Assembly: GCA_020630145.1 (NCBI GenBank)
Contig: JAHDBX010000070.1
Coordinates: forward strand, 1-7,738
Length of the DNA: 7,738 nt
Reading direction: 5' to 3'
Source of the DNA: Gammaproteobacteria bacterium
GTDB lineage: Bacteria > Pseudomonadota > Gammaproteobacteria > HTCC5015
In this document: positions 1-6,230 of the stretch, one piece after another
How positions within the stretch are numbered: the stretch's first letter is position 1
How the letters are laid out: each line of letters opens with the position of its first letter
Notes under the pieces: model-generated
The model's input: the letters and a program-made list of their open reading frames with translations, nothing else
Told to the model about the DNA's origin: nothing
The model's database searches: none
Made by a program: the position numbers and the translations under genes

Positions 1-281
1 GCATCTCGCTTAATTTCATACTGATATAGATAGTAAAATAAAGGTATCCAAAGTAATAAATGCCCTACACCCATTAAGTGAACATTTTTACTGACGTAAT
101 ATACCAACAAGCCACTAAATGCAGTCAATACAAAACAAAGTAAAACATAACGAGCTGCTTTTTGTTTCCACACAAATACTATCGATGCGATAAAAACTAA
201 GCTCATCCAATTCATCCAGTATTGAACAGCGAGCGGCAATGCTGCCATTTGCACATTAATTTCATTCATCATGTCACCCAT
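1..281 (-). CDS. Small multi-pass membrane protein, function unknown (3' end cut by window edge)
   Basis: An open frame runs leftward from an ATG at 281-279 to the window edge with no stop, giving 93 residues. The start MGDMMNEIN is preceded by a strong Shine-Dalgarno GGAGAAG about four bases upstream (283-289 or 290), which fixes the start. Three hydrophobic segments are visible: about residues 22-38 (ending FIASIVFVW), 44-62 (YVLLCFVLTAFSGLLVYYV) and 69-88 (ending LLLWIPLFYYLYQY). The short linker KQKAAR between the first two is positively charged, which suggests a cytoplasmic loop. The visible part is probably most of a compact inner-membrane protein. I do not recognise a named family. It is divergently arranged to the PhyH gene, so a shared regulatory strip is possible, but nothing links their functions. 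I am fairly sure it is a real gene from the ribosome site, the uninterrupted frame and the membrane pattern. Confidence 0.75.
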   Translation of the reverse strand, partial: MGDMMNEINVQMAALPLAVQYWMNWMSLVFIASIVFVWKQKAARYVLLCFVLTAFSGLLVYYVSKNVHLMGVGHLLLWIPLFYYLYQYEIKRD

Positions 282-461
282 ATCTTCTCCTTATTCAGCA
301 AGTACAAATTATGTGTAATATACCGTATTTTTATAATGACTATTAAGTGGGCTTTATTGTATTACCTTATTAGCAGGTGTAAAGTTATATTGAAAACGTT
401 TTTATGCATTTGTTTAGCGGCCCTCATGTTTGTGAGGTCAATTATATAAAGAGTAATAATT
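282..461. promoter_or_regulatory. Divergent intergenic strip with tentative promoter for the PhyH gene
   Basis: This AT-rich strip lies between two divergent genes and must hold promoters for both. For the rightward gene a possible sigma-70 pair is TTGTAT (357-362), a 17-base spacer and TAAAGT (380-385). Both boxes are imperfect. Downstream lies a 10-base palindrome AAAACGTTTT (393-402), and then a small hairpin with arms CCTCA (422-426) and TGAGG (433-437) in the presumed leader. The ribosome site of the PhyH gene is AAAGAG (448-453), eight bases before its ATG. No convincing -35/-10 pair was found for the leftward gene. All promoter calls here are by eye and weak. Confidence 0.35.
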
Positions 462-1652
462 ATGAAGACTGAAATACCTCTCGACAGTATTGGCTGGGAT
501 AACTCTGTGCCACCTAATGGCTTTATTAAACGACCTGATATTTCAGACGATAATAGTAATGACCAAGGCTTAGATACGCCGGACTATGATGGCTTAGAAA
601 CTACCCCCGAACACAGAAACCTTGCCGCAGGTGACCCAACTTGTGCAGGCTGGACACGTGATTATAACGACCCAAATGTGAGCGCATTACGGGAAAAATT
701 TAAACAACATAATGGTATTAAAGGTTTAGAAATAGTATCGCCATCTGAACCCGAACTTGCTGCCAAACTGCTCCACAGAGATGGTTTTGTAGTTGTACGC
801 GATGTTCTAAACCCAGAACAATTGGCGCGTATAAAAAAGGCCTCAGACGTAGCCGTTCAAGACCTTGTTGCTGCCGACCGTGATTGCTCAGCAGGCGGTG
901 GTGCCGGCGGTTTACCCCATCGCTATTCTTTTGGTGGTGGCTCAGCTTCACGCCAAATGTTACATATTAAAGAGTGGTGTGAATTAATTGAGCTAGAAAC
1001 AACTCAGCCTATTTTAGAGGCTATTTTTGGCTCCTCTAGCTATATAGTGAGCGGTGGTGGTGGTGACGTTGCCTTACCCGGCGCTATTGAGTACCAAGGT
1101 CTACATTCAGATAATATATGGACTGAGCCACATGACCCATCTGGACGTATTACCATGCGTGAATTACCCGTACCGATGGTTACCATTAACTTTCCTATGA
1201 TAGACCTTACGCCTGAAAATGGCCCAATCAGGCAAATTCCTGGTACACAACATTCGCGCGCACCTATCCCTAATTTAATTGATGAACCGGACTGGATGAA
1301 GCTAAGCACCTTGTGCCCAGCACCCGCCGGCTGTGCGATATTTAGAGACATTCGGGCGTGGCACGGTGGCACACCTAATTTATCAAATGATATAAGAGCC
1401 ATGCCCAATATAGAATATATGGCACCCTGGTTTCGTAGTGATATTCTTATTCGTTGTATGCCATATGAACGCTGGCGCGAATTGTCTCCCCACGCACAAC
1501 GTATCTGCCGTCACATTATGTGTGGCAAAGACGAAAAAATTATTGGCGCAGGTTATATGAACCCACGCGCTAAAATGCGTGAAGCGTATAAAGAAGAAGA
1601 ACTACGTAAAATGAGTGCTGAAGAACGAGCGCATTATATGCATCGTTTATAA
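462..1652 (+). CDS. Phytanoyl-CoA dioxygenase (PhyH) family Fe(II)/2-oxoglutarate-dependent oxygenase
   Basis: A 396-residue soluble protein of the PhyH family, which uses ferrous iron, oxygen and 2-oxoglutarate to hydroxylate a substrate, releasing succinate and CO2. The catalytic core starts near residue 98, with the typical helix-strand opening HRDGFVVVRDVLNPEQ (105-120). The iron facial triad is visible: H215-x-D217 in LHSDNIW, and distal H301 in AWHGGTPNLSND. R312, eleven residues after H301, is placed to bind the 2-oxoglutarate carboxylate. The family loop ENGPIRQIPGTQH (252-264) lies between them. Residues 1-97 are an acidic, low-hydrophobicity extension before the core, and residues 335-396 form a charged helical tail, so it is longer than the roughly 300 residues usual for the family. 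It has no signal peptide and is probably cytoplasmic. It stands alone on its strand, convergent with the next operon. The fold and chemistry are well supported. The substrate is unknown, and acyl-CoA activity should not be assumed because the family is broad. Confidence 0.88.
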   Translation: MKTEIPLDSIGWDNSVPPNGFIKRPDISDDNSNDQGLDTPDYDGLETTPEHRNLAAGDPTCAGWTRDYNDPNVSALREKFKQHNGIKGLEIVSPSEPELAAKLLHRDGFVVVRDVLNPEQLARIKKASDVAVQDLVAADRDCSAGGGAGGLPHRYSFGGGSASRQMLHIKEWCELIELETTQPILEAIFGSSSYIVSGGGGDVALPGAIEYQGLHSDNIWTEPHDPSGRITMRELPVPMVTINFPMIDLTPENGPIRQIPGTQHSRAPIPNLIDEPDWMKLSTLCPAPAGCAIFRDIRAWHGGTPNLSNDIRAMPNIEYMAPWFRSDILIRCMPYERWRELSPHAQRICRHIMCGKDEKIIGAGYMNPRAKMREAYKEEELRKMSAEERAHYMHRL

Positions 1653-1665
1653 TAAAAATAGTGTG

Positions 1666-1693
1666 CATTAGAGCTGATTAATCAGCTCTAATG
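1666..1693. terminator. Perfect 28-base palindrome between convergent genes, likely bidirectional terminator
   Basis: The sequence CATTAGAGCTGAT followed by TAATCAGCTCTAATG reads the same on both strands over 28 bases. In RNA it folds into a stem of 12 or 13 pairs with a tiny loop. It lies 13 bases after the PhyH stop and 16 bases before the stop of the convergent LysE-type gene. On the minus strand the stem is followed after a few bases by CTATTTTTATT, a usable U-rich tail. On the plus strand the downstream sequence is only weakly T-rich. It most likely serves the minus-strand operon best, and also works as a transcription barrier for the plus strand. Confidence 0.75.
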
Positions 1694-1709
1694 AAACCTC
1701 TATATATCT

Positions 1710-2324
1710 TTATGAGCGTATGGCAATATAAGACCCGCTGCCTATTAATAAACTACCTGAACCATAACGTAAATACCTTGCACCTAATGTACCCTTAAAA
1801 ATTTTGCCCGACTTTAAGGTTGCATAAGCATACAGCAACATAACCCCGCCAATTGCTACAGTAGCAACAAATAATATAATGATAATATCTAGAGCATTAA
1901 CATTTGCCAAATCTATAAAGGCCGGGAAGAAGCTAATATAAAACAATATAGCCTTAGGGTTACTAAGTGTTGTTAGTAAACCAGCAAAAAAATGCGTTGC
2001 ATGGCGCACTGTTGGATTTAATGTTGTTTTATTCTCACTCGGCTTAGTAAGCAACATTTTCACACCTAAATAAATTAAATATGCTGCGCCAGCATATTTA
2101 ACCACTAAGAAGAAACTGCCAAGCAATTGAGACAAGGTCGACAAACCATATATTGCCAGAGCAATAAATACAAAGTCACCTGCAACAATACCTACAGCTG
2201 CTGCTGCACCAGCAGCAAAACCATGTGACAATGTTCTCAGCATAACAAGCATCACTCCCGGCCCAGGTAAAACAGCTAAAACGAGCATGGCAAAAAAAAG
2301 AGCTAATGTAATTGAAAGAGTCAT
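1710..2324 (-). CDS. LysE/RhtB family amino-acid or metabolite exporter
   Basis: A 204-residue inner-membrane protein of the LysE/RhtB translocator family, which expels amino acids and related small molecules using the proton gradient. The length is typical. Family hallmarks are the N-terminal PGPGV (20-24) after the first hydrophobic stretch, and NPKAILFYISFFPAFID (122-138) at the start of the second half. About six hydrophobic segments are visible: near 4-29, 39-60, 66-92, 111-135, 145-168 and 188-202. The Shine-Dalgarno AAGG lies six bases before the ATG. It is the last gene of the five-gene minus-strand operon, 30 bases after the NIPSNAP gene, and is followed by the palindromic terminator. 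The substrate cannot be read from sequence: homologues move lysine, threonine, homoserine, cysteine metabolites and others. Its place in the operon suggests it exports something made or sensed by the upstream proteins, which is inference. Confidence 0.92.
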   Translation of the reverse strand: MTLSITLALFFAMLVLAVLPGPGVMLVMLRTLSHGFAAGAAAAVGIVAGDFVFIALAIYGLSTLSQLLGSFFLVVKYAGAAYLIYLGVKMLLTKPSENKTTLNPTVRHATHFFAGLLTTLSNPKAILFYISFFPAFIDLANVNALDIIIILFVATVAIGGVMLLYAYATLKSGKIFKGTLGARYLRYGSGSLLIGSGSYIAIRS

Positions 2325-2354
2325 GCTTACCTTTTTTCTTATCTAGAAAACCGT

Positions 2355-2660
2355 TTATTCTAGTATGGGTTTAAAAAAACTTCGCTCGTAACTTACAATA
2401 CAATTAGTATCATCAGCATATTTAAATGCAGCTATACAATCATCGTCTCTTAATGAGTCTTTTCTATATTGCTCATACTCAGCCAAAGAGGGAAAAGAAA
2501 ATAATGCCAAAGCTATATTGTTAGCACCTTCCGATGGCAAAAAGTAACCGTGATGCGCACCACCAAACTTATTAACCAGTGGAATCCAACGCTTTGCGTA
2601 GGTTTCAAATTCTGCTAGCTTTTTAGGCTCAATAATATATTTGATATAACATGTAATCAT
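2355..2660 (-). CDS. NIPSNAP family protein
   Basis: A 101-residue protein matching the bacterial NIPSNAP family, which has a dimeric alpha/beta-barrel (ferredoxin-like) fold. The family pattern is clear: the opening strand MITCYIKYIIEPKKLAEFE, WIPLVNKFGGAHHGYFLPSEG (positions 26-46), ALALFSFPSLAEYEQYR (51-67) and the closing strand CIVSYERSFFKP (87-98). It spans one complete domain, with no signal peptide or membrane segment, so it is cytoplasmic. The Shine-Dalgarno AAGGG lies six bases before the ATG. It is the fourth gene of the operon, 17 bases after the lipocalin-like gene. Biochemical roles for bacterial NIPSNAP proteins are essentially unassigned. The fold is shared with monooxygenases of the antibiotic-biosynthesis type and with the YCII-like protein at the head of this operon, so a role in binding or modifying a small molecule is plausible but not shown. 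Confidence 0.88.
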   Translation of the reverse strand: MITCYIKYIIEPKKLAEFETYAKRWIPLVNKFGGAHHGYFLPSEGANNIALALFSFPSLAEYEQYRKDSLRDDDCIAAFKYADDTNCIVSYERSFFKPILE

Positions 2661-2677
2661 TACAAGCCCTTTGAATA

Positions 2678-3001
2678 TTACTGCTTTTCTAAGATATAAA
2701 TAAAATCGTCTTGCTTGGCTCTTAATGTTTTTTCATCAAGATCCATAATTTGAATTTGATTACGGCCAACTTTAATAATGTCACCTTCAATAGTGAACTC
2801 ATCAGGTGTTAATGCTTCACCATTCGATATCGTCGTTAGCTGCTTACCTTTGAACTCCCAAACATTATTCATATCAGCCACTTTCATCGCTTCCATCTTC
2901 ATCATTAGCCACTTACCTTGTAAATCTTCAGGGTTAAAATCCGTAGCTTGCGCGCAAAAAGATGAAAAAAGTATTGTTGTGATTAATAATAATTTGTTCA
3001 T
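2678..3001 (-). CDS. Small secreted lipocalin-like protein
   Basis: A 107-residue protein with a clear Sec signal peptide: MNK, a hydrophobic core LLLITTILFSSF, and a cleavage motif AQA ending at residue 19, giving a mature periplasmic protein of about 88 residues. C16 is not in a good lipobox, because it is preceded by SSF, so a lipoprotein is unlikely. The mature part begins DFNPEDLQGKWLM. The G29-K-W31 pattern followed by alternating short strands and turns (VWEFKGKQLT, FTIEGDIIKV, NQIQIMD, TLRAKQDDFIYILE) resembles the opening of lipocalin-like beta-barrels, but it is shorter than a full lipocalin. The Shine-Dalgarno AAGG lies ten bases before the ATG, a long spacing. It is the third gene of the operon, 33 bases after the cupin gene. 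Ligand and role are unknown. The family call is tentative, while secretion is well supported. Confidence 0.75.
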   Translation of the reverse strand: MNKLLLITTILFSSFCAQATDFNPEDLQGKWLMMKMEAMKVADMNNVWEFKGKQLTTISNGEALTPDEFTIEGDIIKVGRNQIQIMDLDEKTLRAKQDDFIYILEKQ

Positions 3002-3034
3002 GTTAAACGTACCTTATATTGTTCTATCGTAATA

Positions 3035-3352
3035 TTACTTAGATGCTTTTTTAAACCAAAATTCAATTTCATCTGTTTCAAGCTCAAACTCAGCGGAATG
3101 CTCAACTAATGCTGGCACATGATACCAATCACCCACGCCAAAACGTTGAACTTTATCGCCTACCGTTAATATTAGTTCACCACGTGTGATAACACCATAA
3201 TTATCTGTATCGTGTTTATGTATAGGAATTGATGTGCCTGCAGGATAAGAAGCAAACAACACATCGCTATTTTCAGCGCTTAGTTTGTACGCATCAAAAC
3301 GACCATCATAAAGTGGTAATGTCTTAATTTTGTCAGGGTATTGTCCAGCCAT
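3035..3352 (-). CDS. Single-domain cupin protein with an altered metal-site motif
   Basis: A 105-residue cytoplasmic protein forming a single cupin beta-barrel. Motif 1 is G39 followed by H45-K-H47 and ending G58-E-L, and motif 2 is G74-D-W-Y-H-V-P80 with H85. The usual metal ligands are two histidines, one glutamate and a third histidine. Here the three histidines are present, but the glutamate position after H47 is taken by N51-Y52, so metal binding may be weaker or different. The acidic C-terminal strand FELETDEIEFWF closes the barrel. The Shine-Dalgarno TAAGG lies seven bases before the ATG. It is the second gene of the operon, 26 bases after the YCII-like gene. Small cupins of this type act in sensing, isomerisation or oxygenation of small molecules, and no reaction can be assigned here. 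Confidence 0.88.
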   Translation of the reverse strand: MAGQYPDKIKTLPLYDGRFDAYKLSAENSDVLFASYPAGTSIPIHKHDTDNYGVITRGELILTVGDKVQRFGVGDWYHVPALVEHSAEFELETDEIEFWFKKASK

Positions 3353-3378
3353 AGCTATGCCTTACTCATGAGCAAGCC

Positions 3379-3702
3379 TTATTTTTGACTCGGCATTTGC
3401 ATAAGTTCAGACACTTCTAATGAACCGCCAATCTCTAAAAACGGGCATGTTTTACCCATTGCGAGTGCTGTATCCATAGAATCGGCTTCAACCACAGTAT
3501 ATCCCGACATCATCGTTATGCCACCATTACCAATACTGCCATCCGGGCTTATTGTCATTGTATTTTTTAATGGATTTGCAGGGCTAATAGCTGCGCTGCC
3601 TAAGGAAGATAACCATTCCATATACTTTGCAAAATGCTGCTTACCTTCTTCAGGCGTAGATGGTTGATTACCACCAAGATAGAATATAACGTATTGGGCC
3701 AT
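3379..3702 (-). CDS. YCII-related (YciI/DGPF-like) protein
   Basis: A 107-residue protein of the YCII-related superfamily, a dimeric alpha/beta-barrel fold. It opens with the strand MAQYVIFYLGG and a helix EEGKQHFAKYMEWLSSLG (18-35). The family-typical second half is GYTVVEADSMDTALAMGKTCPF (67-88), followed by GGSLEVSELMQM (92-103), where the E-V pair matches the end of other YCII-like domains. It has no signal or membrane segment. A strong Shine-Dalgarno GAGGGGG lies about eight bases before the ATG. It is the first gene of the five-gene operon and is preceded by a 154-base AT-rich strip that should hold the promoter. YciI-type proteins have been reported with hydrolase-like or lyase-like activity in a few pathways, but most are uncharacterised. 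A histidine-aspartate pair seen in some active members is not evident here, so function is left open. Confidence 0.85.
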   Translation of the reverse strand: MAQYVIFYLGGNQPSTPEEGKQHFAKYMEWLSSLGSAAISPANPLKNTMTISPDGSIGNGGITMMSGYTVVEADSMDTALAMGKTCPFLEIGGSLEVSELMQMPSQK

Positions 3703-3856
3703 AATTAATCCCCCTCATATGTGATTTCAGAACATATTACTGTGAATAAACCGTATAACAATAATATAAGCTTACCATAGACATAAGACTCATATTATTA
3801 CTATAAGTATAGTGACTATATATGCTTTTCTGAGGGTATAAACTAAATAAGGGTAT
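3703..3856 (-). promoter_or_regulatory. Leader and tentative promoter region of the five-gene operon
   Basis: The AT-rich strip between the operon start and the ABC-transporter terminator holds no gene. A weak sigma-70-like pair on the minus strand is TTGTTA (3761-3756), a 16-base spacer and TAATAT (3739-3734), which would give a leader of about 25 bases. Further upstream, alternating hexamers ACTATA (3800-3805), TATAGT (3808-3813) and ACTATA (3815-3820) form two overlapping dyads. A direct repeat AGGGTATAAA appears at 3833-3842 and 3850-3859. These could be regulator sites or simply AT-rich sequence. The promoter choice is uncertain. Confidence 0.3.
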
Positions 3857-3900
3857 AAAAAAATGCCTTGGTTAAATAGATGAACTATTCAACGAAGGCA
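3857..3900 (-). terminator. Intrinsic terminator of the sugar ABC-transporter operon
   Basis: On the minus strand the RNA reads UGCCUUCGUUGAAUAG, a five-base loop UUCAU, then CUAUUUAACCAAGGCA and seven U residues (template A-run at 3857-3863). The stem has 15 pairs including one G-U, with one C-C mismatch. The hairpin starts 30 bases after the stop of the substrate-binding protein gene. This is a textbook Rho-independent terminator. It isolates the transporter operon from the five-gene operon downstream, so the two are separate transcription units although they lie on the same strand. Confidence 0.9.
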
Positions 3901-3929
3901 CTTGGAAAACTAATAATAACTTTTATAGT

Positions 3930-5069
3930 TTATCGTTTTAACGCACCTATGCCAGAAAAACGAAATGCTTCTTCTTGCAATGCGTCAATTTCCTTATTCG
4001 ATAACTGATCATGAGCTACTGTAATACGACCTAAAAATACTAGCGGCAGTTCATTAGCTCTATTTTCTAAGTGAGCTTTAATCGCTTCCGCCGTTGCAGC
4101 ACCGACATCATCACCCATCCGCATTGGTGTAGCGTCTAGTTCACCTCGACGAATAGCATCTAGTTCAAGGCCTGTACCACCCCAACCTGTTGAGAAAATA
4201 CTTTTATGTTTTTTTTCTGCAACCAACGCTTCTGTAGAACCCATTGCCATAGCCGTATTCGCATTATGAATTACAGTGACTTCAGGGTATGCCTGCAGTA
4301 TGCGATTAGTTCCATCAAAGCCACCTTCACGTTGATATTCACCATAGTGCTCATAAGCCATTTTCCAACCGCCTTTTTTGGTTATACAGTCTTTAAAATC
4401 ACCTGAACGCTGATTATCTGTAATACCAGGTATGCCTCGATTCATAGCAAATGTAATATTTTTGCCTAAGCGCTCTAGCATATAATTACAAATAACTTGG
4501 GCACCATAGGCAGATGAAAAATCAAACCACCCTGCAGGCTGATTTTTTAAATCTTTCAATGGCGTATGAAAAGCCCAAACAAAGGTTGTTAAGTCTTTAG
4601 AGCCGGATAGCTTATCTATATTATCTGCTTGTGTTGCCAATTCAGAAGGACCAAAAATAATGAAATCATATAAATCGGCATCTTGTAGCACTTGTGTTGC
4701 ATACGTTGCTTGCAATGAATGTTCAACTTGGCGTGATGCAAATTCGCGTGTTTTATATTTTATACCCAGCTGATCTAAACGTTTGGTTAAAGCCATATAA
4801 TTACGCGCCCAAAAATCCGATACATCTGCTGATGGATAAATTAAAGCAATTTCAATCGGTTTATCTTGTTTGCCTTTATACTTAACTGCTTTCTTACCCG
4901 TAACCTCCTGTAGCTTTTCTAACTTGCCCGGTTCATTTACTTGCTGCGGCAACCAATGATCACGCTTAGCATCACCGGGCAATTTTTTTAATGGTAACTT
5001 TCCTGCAATTGCTGGCAACGTTATTCCTGCAATTGCGACTAAACACATCACCTTAAATATCTTTTTCAT
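3930..5069 (-). CDS. LuxP-like periplasmic sugar-binding protein of an ABC transporter
   Basis: A 379-residue periplasmic binding protein (type 1, ribose/LuxP-like fold) that would deliver a ligand to the permease encoded just upstream. A Sec signal peptide is visible (MKKIFK, hydrophobic core, cleavage after A-I-A at 20-22). A charged N-terminal arm (23-70) precedes the first core strand IEIALIYP (72-79). Compared from memory with Vibrio harveyi LuxP, ADVSDFWARN (81-90) matches its QVSDYWVRN stretch, and the C-terminal half GWGGTGLELDAIRRGELD (295-312), PMRMGDDVG (315-323) and EEAFRFSG (366-373) match closely. Positions equivalent to LuxP AI-2 contacts S79, W82, R215, T266, W289 and R310 are kept (S84, W87, R221, T272, W296, R317). 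Q77, N159 and D267 appear as D83, A166 and A273. The ligand is therefore probably a sugar or furanosyl compound and not proven AI-2. A strong AGGGGG ribosome site precedes the ATG, 36 bases after the permease gene. It is last in the operon, before a clear terminator. Confidence 0.88.
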   Translation of the reverse strand: MKKIFKVMCLVAIAGITLPAIAGKLPLKKLPGDAKRDHWLPQQVNEPGKLEKLQEVTGKKAVKYKGKQDKPIEIALIYPSADVSDFWARNYMALTKRLDQLGIKYKTREFASRQVEHSLQATYATQVLQDADLYDFIIFGPSELATQADNIDKLSGSKDLTTFVWAFHTPLKDLKNQPAGWFDFSSAYGAQVICNYMLERLGKNITFAMNRGIPGITDNQRSGDFKDCITKKGGWKMAYEHYGEYQREGGFDGTNRILQAYPEVTVIHNANTAMAMGSTEALVAEKKHKSIFSTGWGGTGLELDAIRRGELDATPMRMGDDVGAATAEAIKAHLENRANELPLVFLGRITVAHDQLSNKEIDALQEEAFRFSGIGALKR

Positions 5070-5105
5070 ATTATTTCCCCCTAAATATTAATATAGCTTT
5101 AATAA

Positions 5106-6221
5106 CTAGCCACTTACTGCTGGCGTACCCGAAGTTAGGTTTCCTATTGCAAGTAACACGATTAAAACTGCTGAAATCACACCCACTAATTTAAATAACT
5201 TAAGGTTATCAGGAGATGCGAATACTGCTTTTATACCTTTGGCTCCATCTCTATCTTTCTTTTGCAACCAAGTATAAAAAGCAACTGATAAGATGATTAC
5301 AACGCCCGATGCAACAGACTGCCAAAAGAACTCTATGCGTAGAGTTACCAAAGCATTAATCATCATTGAAAGTAGCAACACACCGGCAAAAGAACCTAAC
5401 ATTGCAGCGCGACCACCAAATAAAGATGTGCCACCTACTACTACAGCAGCTATAACATGCAAATTAAAATAAGGTGCTGATGTAGCCTGAACAGCATTTA
5501 ACTTACCCGTTAACATCACCCCAGCTAAACCCGCCATAGCACCCATTAACATATAGGCATAAACTTTATAACGATCAACAGAGATACCTGTCATTTCAGC
5601 TGCTTCTGGGTTAGAACCAATAGCTATTGAGTAACGACCAAAGAATGTACGTTTTAATAAAAAATAACCCAATACAAATGTCGCTATGCCTATCAATACA
5701 GGTATGGGTAAAAAGTTAGGTAAACGCCCTCTACCAATATCTGTTATTAAATCTGGAAAACGCGCTAAAACTAAGCCTTTTGCGAGTACTAAGGCAAAAC
5801 CTCGATACACCAAGTCCATAGCCAATGTACCTATTAAATCCGGCACCTTAAACTTGGTAATAATTAAACCGTTCAGCAAGCCAAACAACGACCCAATTGT
5901 TAATGCACAAAGTACGCCTACCCATGCCGGAAAAGCATAAACCTTAATTAAAAAGGCCATAATAATGGCCGTTAAAGCTGCAACAGAACCAATCGATAAA
6001 TCAATACCGCGTTGCGTAATAACAAAAGTCATCGCCATAGCCATGGGTAAATACAATGCGGCTTCCATTAAAATAATATTCAGATTAGATAACCTGAAAT
6101 ACCTTGCAGGCTCTACTACTCCCATAAAGCCCATAATCAAAAAGATCATTGCTAATGGGCCAATAATGGCAATGTACGGTTCTAATTTTTCATTTAAATT
6201 TTTTGTTGTTAATACAGTCAT
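5106..6221 (-). CDS. CUT2-type sugar ABC transporter permease (RbsC/FrcC-like)
   Basis: A 371-residue inner-membrane permease of the branched-chain/ribose type (BPD_transp_2, as in RbsC and FrcC). Many hydrophobic segments are present, among them about 17-36, 48-69, 76-95, 99-121, 129-148, 171-189, 221-238, 254-264, 273-292 and 302-318. Family landmarks are QRGIDLSIGSV (70-80), the cytoplasmic coupling loop GSNPEAAEMTGISVDRYKV (202-220), which contacts the ATPase, and VVVGGTSLFGGRAAMLGS (260-277). After a charged linker KKDRDGAKGIK (321-331) there is an extra C-terminal hydrophobic segment (344-360) and a short tail, making it longer than the usual 320-340 residues. The start is nine bases after the ATPase stop, and its Shine-Dalgarno AGGGAG overlaps that stop codon, so translation is probably coupled. 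With the ATPase and LuxP-like binding protein it forms a complete importer. Confidence 0.93.
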   Translation of the reverse strand: MTVLTTKNLNEKLEPYIAIIGPLAMIFLIMGFMGVVEPARYFRLSNLNIILMEAALYLPMAMAMTFVITQRGIDLSIGSVAALTAIIMAFLIKVYAFPAWVGVLCALTIGSLFGLLNGLIITKFKVPDLIGTLAMDLVYRGFALVLAKGLVLARFPDLITDIGRGRLPNFLPIPVLIGIATFVLGYFLLKRTFFGRYSIAIGSNPEAAEMTGISVDRYKVYAYMLMGAMAGLAGVMLTGKLNAVQATSAPYFNLHVIAAVVVGGTSLFGGRAAMLGSFAGVLLLSMMINALVTLRIEFFWQSVASGVVIILSVAFYTWLQKKDRDGAKGIKAVFASPDNLKLFKLVGVISAVLIVLLAIGNLTSGTPAVSG

Positions 6222-6230
6222 TTTGGCTCC

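Noticed and set aside
222..449. 75-codon plus-strand open frame
   Set aside because: It overlaps the start of the better-supported leftward membrane protein and the divergent regulatory strip, has no ribosome site, and its composition is that of AT-rich noise.
718..1408. Minus-strand open frames within the PhyH gene
   Set aside because: They are antisense shadows of a gene with intact catalytic motifs and show no family features.
462..1652. Ectoine hydroxylase (EctD)
   Set aside because: It shares the PhyH fold, but the length, the N-terminal extension and the absence of ect genes do not fit.
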